NCBI GenBank assembly: GCA_913041145.1
Contig: CAJWHE010000003.1
Span: 41,925-105,924, forward strand
DNA length: 64,000 nt
Direction of reading: 5' to 3'
Origin: an uncultured Paracoccaceae bacterium
Lineage (GTDB): Bacteria > Pseudomonadota > Alphaproteobacteria > Rhodobacterales > Rhodobacteraceae
Shown: one piece after another, positions 17,452 through 26,497 of the stretch
How positions within the stretch are numbered: position 1 is the first letter of the stretch
Layout: every line of letters starts with the position of its first letter
The notes under the pieces: model-generated
Seen by the model: only the letters and a program-made list of their open reading frames with translations
Database searches by the model: none
Told to the model about the DNA's origin: nothing
Translations under genes and position numbers: made by a program

Positions 17452-19062
17452 CTAAAGTTGATTAAACTTCACATCTCGACCGGGAGCCGCTGCAAGCAAT
17501 TCTTTAGTATATGGATGTTGAGGGTTATTATAAACATCAGTAGTTTTTCCCTGTTCAACCACCTTACCATGTTGCATTACTACTACTCTGTCGCAAACTT
17601 GTGCTGCAACACGTAAATCATGAGTGATAAATAGCATTGCCATGCCAAAACGCTGTCTAATATCAAGAAATAAATCTAAAACTTGCCTTTGAACAGACAC
17701 ATCAAGAGCTGATACTGCCTCATCAGCTACTATAAGTTTTGGTTCCATTACAACTGCCCGAGCTATACAAATACGTTGCCGTTGACCTCCCGAAAATTGA
17801 TGTGGAAACCTCCCCATTGCATCAGGCGAAATACCAACAATTTCTAGAACCTCGCGTGCCTTAGCAACGGCCTCAGTCCTCCCCATACCAAAGTTCATTG
17901 GACCCTCTATAAGGGATTGCTCAATTGTCCTTCTTGGATTCAAGGAGCGATAAGGGTCTTGGAATACAATTTGAAATTCGTTCCTTTGGGGCCTTAAATG
18001 ACTTCTAGAAAGGGTAGAAATATCTTTTCCATTAATCATTATACCCCCGTCTGTGGGATCAATTAGTCTAACAAGACATCTAGCTAATGTGGATTTCCCA
18101 GAACCAGACTCTCCAACGATTCCAACTAGCTCTCCACCATGGAGGTCTAAGGAAACGTCCTGAACGGCTTTTACCGTTCTGCCTCTACCAAATATACCTA
18201 AACTTCCGTAAGTTTTATGTACTGATGACATCTGAACAACTTTTGTATCTTGGACATTTTCCATAGATCTATCTGGTGGATCTAGAGACGGCACAGAATT
18301 AATTAACATCTGCGTATAAGGGTGTTCAGGAGAATGAAGGATTTTGTCTCGGCTTCCCTCTTCAACAACAAGGCCATTTTGCATAACGACTACCCTGTCA
18401 GCAATATCAGCTACCACACCAAAATCATGCGTAATAAATAGAACACCCATTCCCTTAATTCGCTGAATTTCCTTCACTAATGCTAAAACTTCAGCCTGTG
18501 TAGTCACGTCCAAAGCAGTAGTTGGCTCATCAGCTATTAGAAGGTTTGGTTCAAGAACAAGTGCCATTGCAATCATAATTCGCTGACGCTGCCCCCCTGA
18601 AAGCTGGTGCGGATAGGTATTAAATATTTTTGATGGATCAGGTAATTTTACTGCATCCATTGCTTCGAGTATAATTTTTTTTCGTTCTTGTTCGTTATGC
18701 TTCGTATGGATAGTGAGAAGCTCTTCTATTTGCTTTCCTACCTTCATAACTGGGTTCAAGGCTGTCATAGGCTCTTGAAAAATCATCCCTATCCGGCTAC
18801 CTCGAAACTTTCTCATTTCGGCGTTATCTTTAGTTAAAAGATCTTCACCTTCTAGTAAGATTTTTCCAGCTGTAGGGGTCAATTCTTTACGGGGTATAAG
18901 TCCCATAATCGTAAATGCAGTAACAGACTTACCCGAACCAGATTCTCCAACAACACAAACAATTTCACCTTTATCAACGTTAAGACTAACATCCTCTATG
19001 GCGAACTCTCTGTCTGCTCCCTTTGGAAGTTTCACTGTTAGGTTTTCAATCTTTAAGACCAT
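17452..19062 (-). CDS. Peptide-type ABC transporter, fused double ATP-binding protein
   Basis: A protein of 536 residues holding two complete nucleotide-binding domains of the DppD and DppF types. The first has Walker A GESGSGKSVTAF and signature LSGGQRQRIMIA; the second has GESGSGKSTLARC and FSGGQRQRICIARA. Each Walker B ends in an aspartate-glutamate pair, so both sites look competent. Each half also ends with the oligopeptide-transporter C-terminal extension (HPYTQMLINSVPSLDPP; HPYTKELLAAAPG). It powers the importer encoded upstream. It is the last gene of the leftward operon, 34 bases after the second permease. Confidence 0.93.
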   Translation of the reverse strand: MVLKIENLTVKLPKGADREFAIEDVSLNVDKGEIVCVVGESGSGKSVTAFTIMGLIPRKELTPTAGKILLEGEDLLTKDNAEMRKFRGSRIGMIFQEPMTALNPVMKVGKQIEELLTIHTKHNEQERKKIILEAMDAVKLPDPSKIFNTYPHQLSGGQRQRIMIAMALVLEPNLLIADEPTTALDVTTQAEVLALVKEIQRIKGMGVLFITHDFGVVADIADRVVVMQNGLVVEEGSRDKILHSPEHPYTQMLINSVPSLDPPDRSMENVQDTKVVQMSSVHKTYGSLGIFGRGRTVKAVQDVSLDLHGGELVGIVGESGSGKSTLARCLVRLIDPTDGGIMINGKDISTLSRSHLRPQRNEFQIVFQDPYRSLNPRRTIEQSLIEGPMNFGMGRTEAVAKAREVLEIVGISPDAMGRFPHQFSGGQRQRICIARAVVMEPKLIVADEAVSALDVSVQRQVLDLFLDIRQRFGMAMLFITHDLRVAAQVCDRVVVMQHGKVVEQGKTTDVYNNPQHPYTKELLAAAPGRDVKFNQL

Positions 19063-19096
19063 CTTATATAGCTTTCTTTACGGTGTTATTAGTCGT

Positions 19097-19960
19097 TTAC
19101 ATCTTCTTCGCAATTCGCGGATCTAACGTATCTCTCAGACCATCTCCTACAATATTCACAGACATAACTGTCACACCTAACGCCACTCCAGGGAAAAATA
19201 TTATCCAAGGGCAGAGTTGGAAATAAGTTCTTCCCTCAGACATTATGTTACCCCAACTAGGAATTTCTGGTGGAATACCAGCTCCAAGGAAACCCAATAT
19301 ACTTTCCGTTAACATTGCAGACGCACACACATATGTAGCCTGAACAATTAAGGGGGCAATTGTGTTTGGTAGAATATGTCTTATCATAATACTAGGGAGC
19401 TTTGTTCCTGCAGCTATTGCTGCCTCCACATAAGCTTCCTCTCGAACGGTAAGCACAACAGAGCGAACTAAACGAACTACCCTTGGTATTTCTGGAATAG
19501 TAATAGCTACGATCACTGTGAATAATGTGGCACCTGTTAGAGATATTAGTGCTATAGCAAGAAGAATACCAGGTATCGCCATAAGGCCATCCATAACTCT
19601 CATTATGATTGCATCAAGTACCCGTATATAACCAGCCAAAAGGCCCAACACTAAACCAAAACCTACTGCAACCACGGCAACAGCCACGCCCACTGAAAGT
19701 GATATCCTGCCACCCCAAATAGATCTTGCAAATATATCTCTACCCAAAGGATCTGTTCCAAACCACATGTCAGCACTGGGTGGTTTAATTCTTATCATAG
19801 GGTTTATTGAGGTAGGACTTTCTGTAAATATTGGCCCAAATAATGCGATCAAGGTTAACACAGCTAAGATAACTAAACCTGTCATTAACCCCTTGTTTCC
19901 ATATATTATTTTGAAGATACTAGGATCTTCTTTTAATGTAAGTGCTGATGTATCTGCCAT
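19097..19960 (-). CDS. Peptide-type ABC transporter permease (DppC-like)
   Basis: A membrane protein of 287 residues with an N-terminal segment typical of OppC/DppC, about six hydrophobic helices, and the EAA loop AAIAAGTKLPSIMIRHILPN that contacts the ATPase. A conserved FGTDPLGRDIFAR precedes the second helix. It forms the inner-membrane channel with the DppB-like partner. Its start codon shares one base with the partner's stop (TAATG), so translation is coupled. Confidence 0.93.
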   Translation of the reverse strand: MADTSALTLKEDPSIFKIIYGNKGLMTGLVILAVLTLIALFGPIFTESPTSINPMIRIKPPSADMWFGTDPLGRDIFARSIWGGRISLSVGVAVAVVAVGFGLVLGLLAGYIRVLDAIIMRVMDGLMAIPGILLAIALISLTGATLFTVIVAITIPEIPRVVRLVRSVVLTVREEAYVEAAIAAGTKLPSIMIRHILPNTIAPLIVQATYVCASAMLTESILGFLGAGIPPEIPSWGNIMSEGRTYFQLCPWIIFFPGVALGVTVMSVNIVGDGLRDTLDPRIAKKM

Positions 19961-20901
19961 TAGTATCTTATCCTTGGGTCTATAAGTGTATAACTTAGAT
20001 CGATTAATAAATTGATAAAAATGTATATGAAACTAAAGAATAGAATTAAGCCTTGGATCACACCATAATCGCGAGATAGGACTGCATCCAGCACTAAGCG
20101 CCCAAGCCCTGGTATGTTATAAACACTTTCTGTTACAACCACCCCACCAATCATGAGAGCAATACTTATTCCAAGAACTGTTACTATCGGAACTGCCGCA
20201 TTTGGTAATGCGTGTCTCAGTAAAATCTTGAATTCACTTTGACCCTTTGCACGGGCAGTTCTGACATAATCTTCATTAAGAACCTCCACAACTGAAGCTC
20301 GCGTCATTCGCGATATCAGAGCAATATATATAACACTTAGAGTGACAGCGGGCATTGTTATGTGTTTTACAAACTGTAAAAAACTGTCGTCAAAGGGACT
20401 TCGGTATCCCTGAACCGGCAACCATCGTAATTCCATAGCAAAAATATAAACTAGGATATATCCAAGTACAAAAACAGGTATTGAAAACCCTGCCACTGAA
20501 AAAACCATAACAAATTTATCAACCCAACTACCAGCTTTATAAGCTGCCAACGTACCTAAGGGGACAGCCACTAAAATGGTAAGAATTATTGTTGTTGCCG
20601 CCAATAACAGGGTCGGCTCTAGTCTTTGTGATATTAACTTTGTTACTTGCATATTAGAGTGGTATGATTTTCCAAGATCACCAGAAGCAAGTTGCACAAA
20701 CCATTTACCCATTTGAACAGGTATAGGATCTGCAAGCCCAAGTTTAATCCGAATCTCCTGAATATCTTCGGCCGTGGCGTAATCTCCAGCGATAACTGAC
20801 GCCGGGTCTCCAGGACCCAAACGAATTATACAAAAAACGAATAATGCTACTACAACCATCACTGGGATTGTGGCAAGGATTCGCTTTATAACGTAAAACA
20901 T
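19960..20901 (-). CDS. Peptide-type ABC transporter permease (DppB-like)
   Basis: A membrane protein of 313 residues. It begins with the hydrophobic FYVIKRILATIPVMVVVALF helix of OppB/DppB proteins, then GPGDPASVIAGDYAT, and has the EAA loop TARAKGQSEFKILLRHALPN. It forms the channel with the DppC-like subunit. The solute-binding-protein gene ends 84 bases upstream, with a hairpin in between. Confidence 0.93.
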   Translation of the reverse strand: MFYVIKRILATIPVMVVVALFVFCIIRLGPGDPASVIAGDYATAEDIQEIRIKLGLADPIPVQMGKWFVQLASGDLGKSYHSNMQVTKLISQRLEPTLLLAATTIILTILVAVPLGTLAAYKAGSWVDKFVMVFSVAGFSIPVFVLGYILVYIFAMELRWLPVQGYRSPFDDSFLQFVKHITMPAVTLSVIYIALISRMTRASVVEVLNEDYVRTARAKGQSEFKILLRHALPNAAVPIVTVLGISIALMIGGVVVTESVYNIPGLGRLVLDAVLSRDYGVIQGLILFFSFIYIFINLLIDLSYTLIDPRIRY

Positions 20902-20944
20902 TAGTTATCTCCGACTATTATGAATGTTTCTAATTTTTAGATAG

Positions 20945-20970
20945 CTGATCGCCCAAATACGGGCGACCAG
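20945..20970 (-). promoter_or_regulatory. GC-rich hairpin between binding-protein gene and permease genes
   Basis: CTGGTCGCCC and GGGCGATCAG pair on the minus strand with a six-base loop, a 10-bp stem with one G-U pair. It lies about 15 bases after the stop of the solute-binding-protein gene and before the permeases. Such hairpins often stabilise the upstream mRNA or attenuate readthrough so that the binding protein is made in excess. On the plus strand it is followed by six T, but one A-C mismatch and the lack of a plus-strand gene argue against a plus-strand terminator. Confidence 0.5.
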
Positions 20971-20985
20971 CGTTTTTTAGAAGTC

Positions 20986-22584
20986 TTATTTAGAGATGTT
21001 CCAGAAGAACTGTACTGGAGACTTAATAAGACCTTTCACGTTGTTACGATATGCAACAGGTGAAAAGAACTGACCTAAGTGACCAGAGAACGCATTTGTC
21101 CAAGCTTGATTTTGAACAATAGACGATAGCTCTTGTTGCTCTGCCAAAGAACCCGCAACGAAGAATTTAGTCCGCGCAGCTTCAGATACTGGATCTGTCG
21201 GCCAACCGAACCAACCAGCGTCAGGGTTTCCTGAAAACGCGATAGAAGTTGGGTTCATAATGTCAGCACCAATCCACCAAGTGTGGAAAATATTCCATCC
21301 ACCTTCAGATACTGGATCTCTTTTTGCTCTACGAGAAGTAAGTGTTGACCAGTCCATAGCTTGTACTTCAACTGTAAATCCAGCTTCTCTAAGCTTTTGC
21401 GCTGTAACCAATGAGAAGTTCGAAAGAACTGGAATATCAGTTGGCTGCATGATTATTACTGGAGTACCATCATAACCTGCTGCTGTAAGCGCTGCTTTTG
21501 CTTTACCAGTGTCTGCAACCTGAATGATGTCATTTGCTATGTCAGATGCCATGGGCGTACCACATGGGAAGACTGAGTAACAAGTTGACCAGTAGGCTTG
21601 ATCACCAACTGCAGCTGCCAAGTAATCTTCTTGTTTAACAGCCATCAAAGCAGCACGTCTGATTTCAACGTTATCAAATGGAGGTAGAACATGGTTGAAC
21701 CTTAAGAAACCGATATTTCCTAGTGGATCATTAACCTCTACTGTTATATCAGGGTTAGCTGACATAAGTGGCGCAAGGTCATTTGCTGGAGACTCAAAAA
21801 AGTCAACTTCACCAGTTTGTAAAGCGTTCATAGCTGTCATTTGGTCTGGGAAGTATGTCCAGATAACTTTATCAACAAGTGCTAACTTACCACCAGCGGC
21901 AGCTGATGCTGGCTCACTACGTGGGTTATAACCCTCAAATTTCGTGTACTCAACTGTGCTACCAGGCACCCAATCATCTTTACTAAACATGAAAGGTCCA
22001 GATCCTGTGAAGTCAGTGATCTGCTCGAAAGCATCTGTCGCAGCGACTGAAGCTGGCATCATGAATGGAACATTAGACGAAATTTTTCCGATTGATTCTA
22101 GCACTAGACCGAATGGCTTAGCGAGCTCAAATGTAAATGTTTTATCATCTACAGCTGTCATACTACCCATAGCTGTCATGAGAGCTTGTCCCATTCCATC
22201 TCGTTTACCCCAACGCGCTAGCGAAGCTACACAGTCTGCTGCAGTAACTGCATCACCGTTGTGCCACGTTAAACCATCACGCAAAGTGAACGACCAATTC
22301 ATGCCATCGTCAGATTTAGTGTATGTATCAACCATTTGAGGTTGAACATTAAAGTCTGAGTCCATCGCAAATAATGTATCATAGATTAGATAACCGTGAT
22401 TTCGACTAATATATGCAGTAGTCCAAATTGGGTCTAGATTTTTTAGATCAGCGTGCGGAATCACTCTAAGTACGGATTCATGCCCACCTGCATGAGCAAA
22501 TGAGAATACACTCATCCCCCCCATAAGTAAGGCTGTAAGACCACCAACGATCCGTCCCCTTACATTAGTAAGTATATTAAACAT
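20986..22584 (-). CDS. Peptide/opine-type ABC transporter solute-binding protein
   Basis: A family 5 binding protein of 532 residues. It has a signal peptide with a basic start, a hydrophobic core and a likely cleavage after AHA near residue 32. Typical family stretches follow: LDPIWTTAYISRNHGYLIYD near the mature N-terminus, and LTWHNGDAVTAADCVASL. It captures a peptide-like solute in the periplasm. It is first in the importer operon and is divergent from the MlrC-like gene, so the imported compound may be the substrate of the two hydrolases encoded there. Confidence 0.93.
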   Translation of the reverse strand: MFNILTNVRGRIVGGLTALLMGGMSVFSFAHAGGHESVLRVIPHADLKNLDPIWTTAYISRNHGYLIYDTLFAMDSDFNVQPQMVDTYTKSDDGMNWSFTLRDGLTWHNGDAVTAADCVASLARWGKRDGMGQALMTAMGSMTAVDDKTFTFELAKPFGLVLESIGKISSNVPFMMPASVAATDAFEQITDFTGSGPFMFSKDDWVPGSTVEYTKFEGYNPRSEPASAAAGGKLALVDKVIWTYFPDQMTAMNALQTGEVDFFESPANDLAPLMSANPDITVEVNDPLGNIGFLRFNHVLPPFDNVEIRRAALMAVKQEDYLAAAVGDQAYWSTCYSVFPCGTPMASDIANDIIQVADTGKAKAALTAAGYDGTPVIIMQPTDIPVLSNFSLVTAQKLREAGFTVEVQAMDWSTLTSRRAKRDPVSEGGWNIFHTWWIGADIMNPTSIAFSGNPDAGWFGWPTDPVSEAARTKFFVAGSLAEQQELSSIVQNQAWTNAFSGHLGQFFSPVAYRNNVKGLIKSPVQFFWNISK

Positions 22585-22680
22585 ATTGTATTTCCCTTCA
22601 TTCTAAATAAACCAGACACATTAAAGTTAAGACTCCAATATGCTTTTCTGGAAGTGAATAGACCCCAATAAACAGGTTTT

Positions 22681-22697
22681 TTGACACGGAATGTCAA
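22681..22697. promoter_or_regulatory. 17-bp dyad, candidate operator between divergent peptide-ABC and MlrC units
   Basis: TTGACACGGAATGTCAA contains perfect 6-bp arms (TTGACA/TGTCAA) around a 5-bp centre. It is roughly 100 bases upstream of the binding-protein start and 160 upstream of the MlrC-like start, placed to control either or both. The left arm also resembles a -35 box. No regulator gene is adjacent, so the protein that would bind is unknown. Confidence 0.4.
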
Positions 22698-22859
22698 GGG
22701 TTTAAAGAAAATAAAATCAAAAAACTAATTAATATATTTAATATATACCCAAATTAAACAGTAGGTTGATTAAAACAACAAGTAACCAGATAAAATGTTT
22801 GACAAACTTATCGTATATGATGAGAAATAGGAGCCTTAAACACCCTAGGATGAAAAATT

Positions 22860-24380
22860 ATGTCACTCAATTACCGAATCGGATTCGCTGGTTTTCAACA
22901 TGAAACTAACACTTTTGCACCATTTTCTACCCAATTTAAAGATTTTGAAAGCCCTGGAAACATGGTGCCTTTCACAGTGGGAGATTCTATAAAAAAAGAA
23001 TGTTCTGGACAAAATATTCCTATTAGTGGCTTCATGGAAGCTGGGTCAGAGTTTGACCTAATTCCTCTATCTTATGCTTCTGCAGAGCCTGGAGGCTTAG
23101 TGTCTCAAGACGCATTCGATCGAATTAGTGACTCTATATTAAATGGAATAGAAAATGCTGGGAAATTAGATGGTCTCTATTTTGACCTTCATGGTGCAAT
23201 GGTCACTGAAATGTATGATGACGGAGAAGAGGAGTTAATGAAGCGTGTTAGGGACTTAGTTGGACCTGACCTACCTATAGTCACAAGCCTCGACCTTCAT
23301 GGAAACATAAGTCCAGGTTTCATAAATCTTGTAAATGCAACAACAATCTACAGAACCTACCCCCATGTAGATATGGCTGAAACTGGGAAAAGGGCTGCTA
23401 TTTTACTAAAGACAGTTTTAACCACAACAAAACCAATATTTAAGGTATTTAAGCAGGCAAACTTCATACCCCCAGTTACCTCTCAATCAACTATGAGAGA
23501 GCCAGGTAGAACACTTTATAACAAACTTGAGGCGCTCGACACTAATGTTATTTCTGTAGACATGGCGTTTGGATTTGCTCCAGCCGACATACCTAACTGC
23601 GGAATTTCATTGTTTGTCTGTGGTACTGATAAAAATGAAGCTGAAAAAACAGCTCAATTTATGTTGGATGAAATCCATTCATCGGAATCTTTATTTGATG
23701 ACCATCTTATTGATGGAGATCAGGCAATATTAAAAGCCCATGAGCTATCAAAATCCGCTAATAAGCCTATAATTATTGCTGATCCTCAGGATAATCCAGG
23801 CGCCGGAGCATCTGGTGACAGCACCGGTTTAATAAGTAAGCTTCTGAAGCATAAGATACCTGCACTTGTTGGTATGTTTTGGGATCCAGATGCGGCCGAA
23901 GCTTGCCATAACGCAGGGGTTGATCAAAAAATCACACTAGATATTGGTGGACGTTTTCCTAAAGAAAATGGCCCGTCTCTTAAAATTACTGGCATAGTAA
24001 AAAATCTTTCTGACGGGAGATTTACATGTAAGGGGCCGTATAGTTTTGGAGTAAATGCTAACCTTGGGAAAATGGCGGCCATCCACGTTAATTTAGGTTT
24101 AGAATCTGAATTAATAATTGTATTAGGTTCAAATCGAGCCCAGAATGCAGATCAAGCTATTTTTAAACATATCGGTTACGACCCGAAAGACCATAGTATA
24201 ATCGTTGTAAAAAGTGCTATCCACTTTCTTGCAGACTATGAACCAATATCTCATGCGGTTTTGTTTGCAGAAGCTCCAGGACAAAACCCTGTAAAGGTAG
24301 ATAAAATTTCCTACACAAAACTACGTTTAGGAGTGAGGTTAGGGCCAAATGGAAAAGAATTTAAACCAGTGCAAACTTAA
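22860..24380 (+). CDS. M81 family metallopeptidase (MlrC/microcystinase C-like)
   Basis: A protein of 506 residues with the MlrC N-terminal domain and the MlrC C-terminal domain. Candidate zinc ligands are His14-Glu15 in FQHETNTFAP, DLHG at 109-112, DLHG at 145-148, and the histidine of TYPHVDMAETGKR. MlrC of microcystin-degrading bacteria cleaves linear peptide products, but most family members are found near peptide or opine transporters and have unknown substrates. The start is the ATG after AGGATGAAAAATT. It is followed after 37 bases by the amidohydrolase, and it is divergent from the peptide ABC importer. Confidence 0.87.
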   Translation: MSLNYRIGFAGFQHETNTFAPFSTQFKDFESPGNMVPFTVGDSIKKECSGQNIPISGFMEAGSEFDLIPLSYASAEPGGLVSQDAFDRISDSILNGIENAGKLDGLYFDLHGAMVTEMYDDGEEELMKRVRDLVGPDLPIVTSLDLHGNISPGFINLVNATTIYRTYPHVDMAETGKRAAILLKTVLTTTKPIFKVFKQANFIPPVTSQSTMREPGRTLYNKLEALDTNVISVDMAFGFAPADIPNCGISLFVCGTDKNEAEKTAQFMLDEIHSSESLFDDHLIDGDQAILKAHELSKSANKPIIIADPQDNPGAGASGDSTGLISKLLKHKIPALVGMFWDPDAAEACHNAGVDQKITLDIGGRFPKENGPSLKITGIVKNLSDGRFTCKGPYSFGVNANLGKMAAIHVNLGLESELIIVLGSNRAQNADQAIFKHIGYDPKDHSIIVVKSAIHFLADYEPISHAVLFAEAPGQNPVKVDKISYTKLRLGVRLGPNGKEFKPVQT

Positions 24381-24417
24381 CTCAGTCGAAGTATCAAAAA
24401 CTCATAAAGGAAAATAG

Positions 24418-26061
24418 ATGAGCAATCAAATCACAGTTTTTAAAGCTAAAAAGATAATCACAATGGACCACAACAATCCTGAAGCAACCCATGTCGCAGT
24501 TAGGGATGGTATAATTTTAGCGGTTGGGGACAAAAACTGTGCGGATGGTTGGGGAAATATCATTCAAAATGATACATATCAGGATAATGTTATTTTGCCG
24601 GGATTAATTGAGGCACACGCACATGTATCAGCGGGTGGTGTGTGGGCCAATATTTATTGTGGACACTATGATCGAACAGATCCAGCCGGGAACATCGTCA
24701 AAGGCCTACCTACAAAAGAAGCTCTAATAAAAAAGTTACGTCAAGTACCTGGAAATGGGCCAATAGTTGGTTGGGGTTTTGATCCTAACTTCTTGGATAG
24801 CCCAAGACTAAGCAAATTAGAGTTAAATGAAGTTTCTACAGAGAGACCAGTGATAGTGGTTCATTCAAATTTTCATTTAGCAACTGTTAATACTTTGGCG
24901 CTTGATAAAAGTGGCATTAGTGCCGGTCTCAATATTGAGGGAATTGTGAAAGGTCCCGATGGGCAGCCCAATGGCGAATTACAGGAATTTGCTGCTATGG
25001 AGCCAGCACTTAGTATCGGAGGCATAACAATCGGAGAGCTATCCACCAAACCTAGTGCCGTAAGAAACTACGCAACGATGGCAAAGAATGTAGGCGTGAC
25101 TACGATAGCGGACCTACTATCTGACCTAGACCCTCCAGAAGTTGCAATGCTACAAAAAGTAACCTCTGATAAAAATTTTCCGGTGAGGTACGTTCCTATA
25201 ATGAATGCTATGCGTGGTGATCCGGCACTTGAAGCCAAAAGAGCTACAGAGTTAAAACCACAATCTACCGATAAATTGCGTTTGGGAACAGCAAAGCTTT
25301 TTACAGACGGTGCCATTCAAGGGTTTACAGCAAAACTTAATGAACCAGGGTATTACAATGGCCCAGATAATGGCATTTACAACATGGAAGATACTCACTT
25401 TAGGAAAGCGGTATTTGAACTACATAAAGCTGGCGTGAAAATGCATATACATACCAATGGCGATCAGGCTTCAGATTACGCAACCGACGCACTAGAGGAT
25501 GCCATTCGTGCCCATCCAGATGCAGATCATCGACATACTCTGGAACATGTCCAATTGGCCGACCGCATGGATTTTATTCGTATGAATAAATTAGGTATAT
25601 GCGTGAATCTATTTGCCAATCATCTCCACTACTTTGGAGACGTACATTGGAAAACTACTTTAGGCCCAGATAGAGCTAATAGGATGGATGCATGCAGAGA
25701 TGCTTCAGAGGTATTTTCTAATAATTTTGCTATACATTCTGATGCTCCTGTTACTCCTCTAGCACCTTTGATAACCGCTTGGTGTGCTATCAACAGGATA
25801 ACAGAAAAAGGAAGAATACTGGGTTCAACTCAGCAAATAAACCTTCAGCAAGCACTATACTGTATAACTTTGGGTGCGGCTTATATTCTAAAATTAGAAA
25901 AAGAGATAGGATCAATAGAAACGGGGAAAAAAGCTGATTTGTGTATTATAGATAGTGATCCTTTTAATTTAAAACCGCAAAACTTACGCGATATTAAAGT
26001 AATAGACACTGTATTTTCCGGAGTTCCAACTTCAAGTTTAAAGCCAATACATTCCATGTAG
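24418..26061 (+). CDS. YtcJ-like metal-dependent amidohydrolase
   Basis: A protein of 547 residues of the amidohydrolase superfamily, YtcJ type. The first metal pair is in LPGLIEAHAHVSAGG, KLFTDGAIQG carries the bridging region, MHIHTNGDQASDYA has further ligands, and AIHSDAPVTPL holds the catalytic aspartate. The C-terminal IETGKKADLCIID is the usual beta-sandwich end. These enzymes hydrolyse amides or N-acyl compounds in the cytoplasm. The AAAGGAAA upstream supports the start. It probably acts on the same imported solute as the MlrC-like protein. Confidence 0.88.
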   Translation: MSNQITVFKAKKIITMDHNNPEATHVAVRDGIILAVGDKNCADGWGNIIQNDTYQDNVILPGLIEAHAHVSAGGVWANIYCGHYDRTDPAGNIVKGLPTKEALIKKLRQVPGNGPIVGWGFDPNFLDSPRLSKLELNEVSTERPVIVVHSNFHLATVNTLALDKSGISAGLNIEGIVKGPDGQPNGELQEFAAMEPALSIGGITIGELSTKPSAVRNYATMAKNVGVTTIADLLSDLDPPEVAMLQKVTSDKNFPVRYVPIMNAMRGDPALEAKRATELKPQSTDKLRLGTAKLFTDGAIQGFTAKLNEPGYYNGPDNGIYNMEDTHFRKAVFELHKAGVKMHIHTNGDQASDYATDALEDAIRAHPDADHRHTLEHVQLADRMDFIRMNKLGICVNLFANHLHYFGDVHWKTTLGPDRANRMDACRDASEVFSNNFAIHSDAPVTPLAPLITAWCAINRITEKGRILGSTQQINLQQALYCITLGAAYILKLEKEIGSIETGKKADLCIIDSDPFNLKPQNLRDIKVIDTVFSGVPTSSLKPIHSM

Positions 26062-26078
26062 TTTTTAAAATAATTTTT

Positions 26079-26408
26079 CTATGAGCATACTCCAGTAAAA
26101 TATTCAGCCCCTAATTCGTCGCTCTCGTTAAGGCTAGCTAAGGCAACTATAAATGTCTTGGCTAGACGTTCAATGCTAAGAATGATGTTAAAACCTCTGG
26201 CTTTTATATAGTATTCATTAGATTCGACTATTTTTAGCTCATGTGTCTTTTTGTTTTTCACTTTCCAAGTTACTGTTTTCAAATCTTCATTAATTTTGAC
26301 GGATGCGGTTTCTGTTTTCTCAGTATAATTACATATCAAATCTGGCGTATAAGCATACGTCACACTTACTTGTATGAAAAAAGAAATTAATAATACTAAA
26401 ATACGCAT
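26079..26408 (-). CDS. Small exported protein of unknown function
   Basis: A protein of 109 residues not recognised as a known family. It has a clear signal peptide (MRILVLLISFFIQVSVTYAY, cleavage probably near residue 19). The mature part is charged, with one cysteine in LICNYTEK and one at the C-terminal end, FTGVCS, which could form a disulfide in the periplasm. The start follows ATTTAATGAGGTTTGAG, a fair ribosome binding site. It is convergent with the amidohydrolase gene and separate from it functionally as far as can be seen. Confidence 0.65.
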   Translation of the reverse strand: MRILVLLISFFIQVSVTYAYTPDLICNYTEKTETASVKINEDLKTVTWKVKNKKTHELKIVESNEYYIKARGFNIILSIERLAKTFIVALASLNESDELGAEYFTGVCS

Positions 26409-26497
26409 TTACTCAAACCTCATTAAATAATCTTTAACCCATTTCTACACTTAGATATAATTTGCAAGTCATCTAAGAAGCAATACTTTCCAACAAA

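Noticed and set aside
20945..20980. Plus-strand terminator reading of the hairpin with six T after it
   Set aside because: No plus-strand gene ends there and the stem has an A-C mismatch on that strand.
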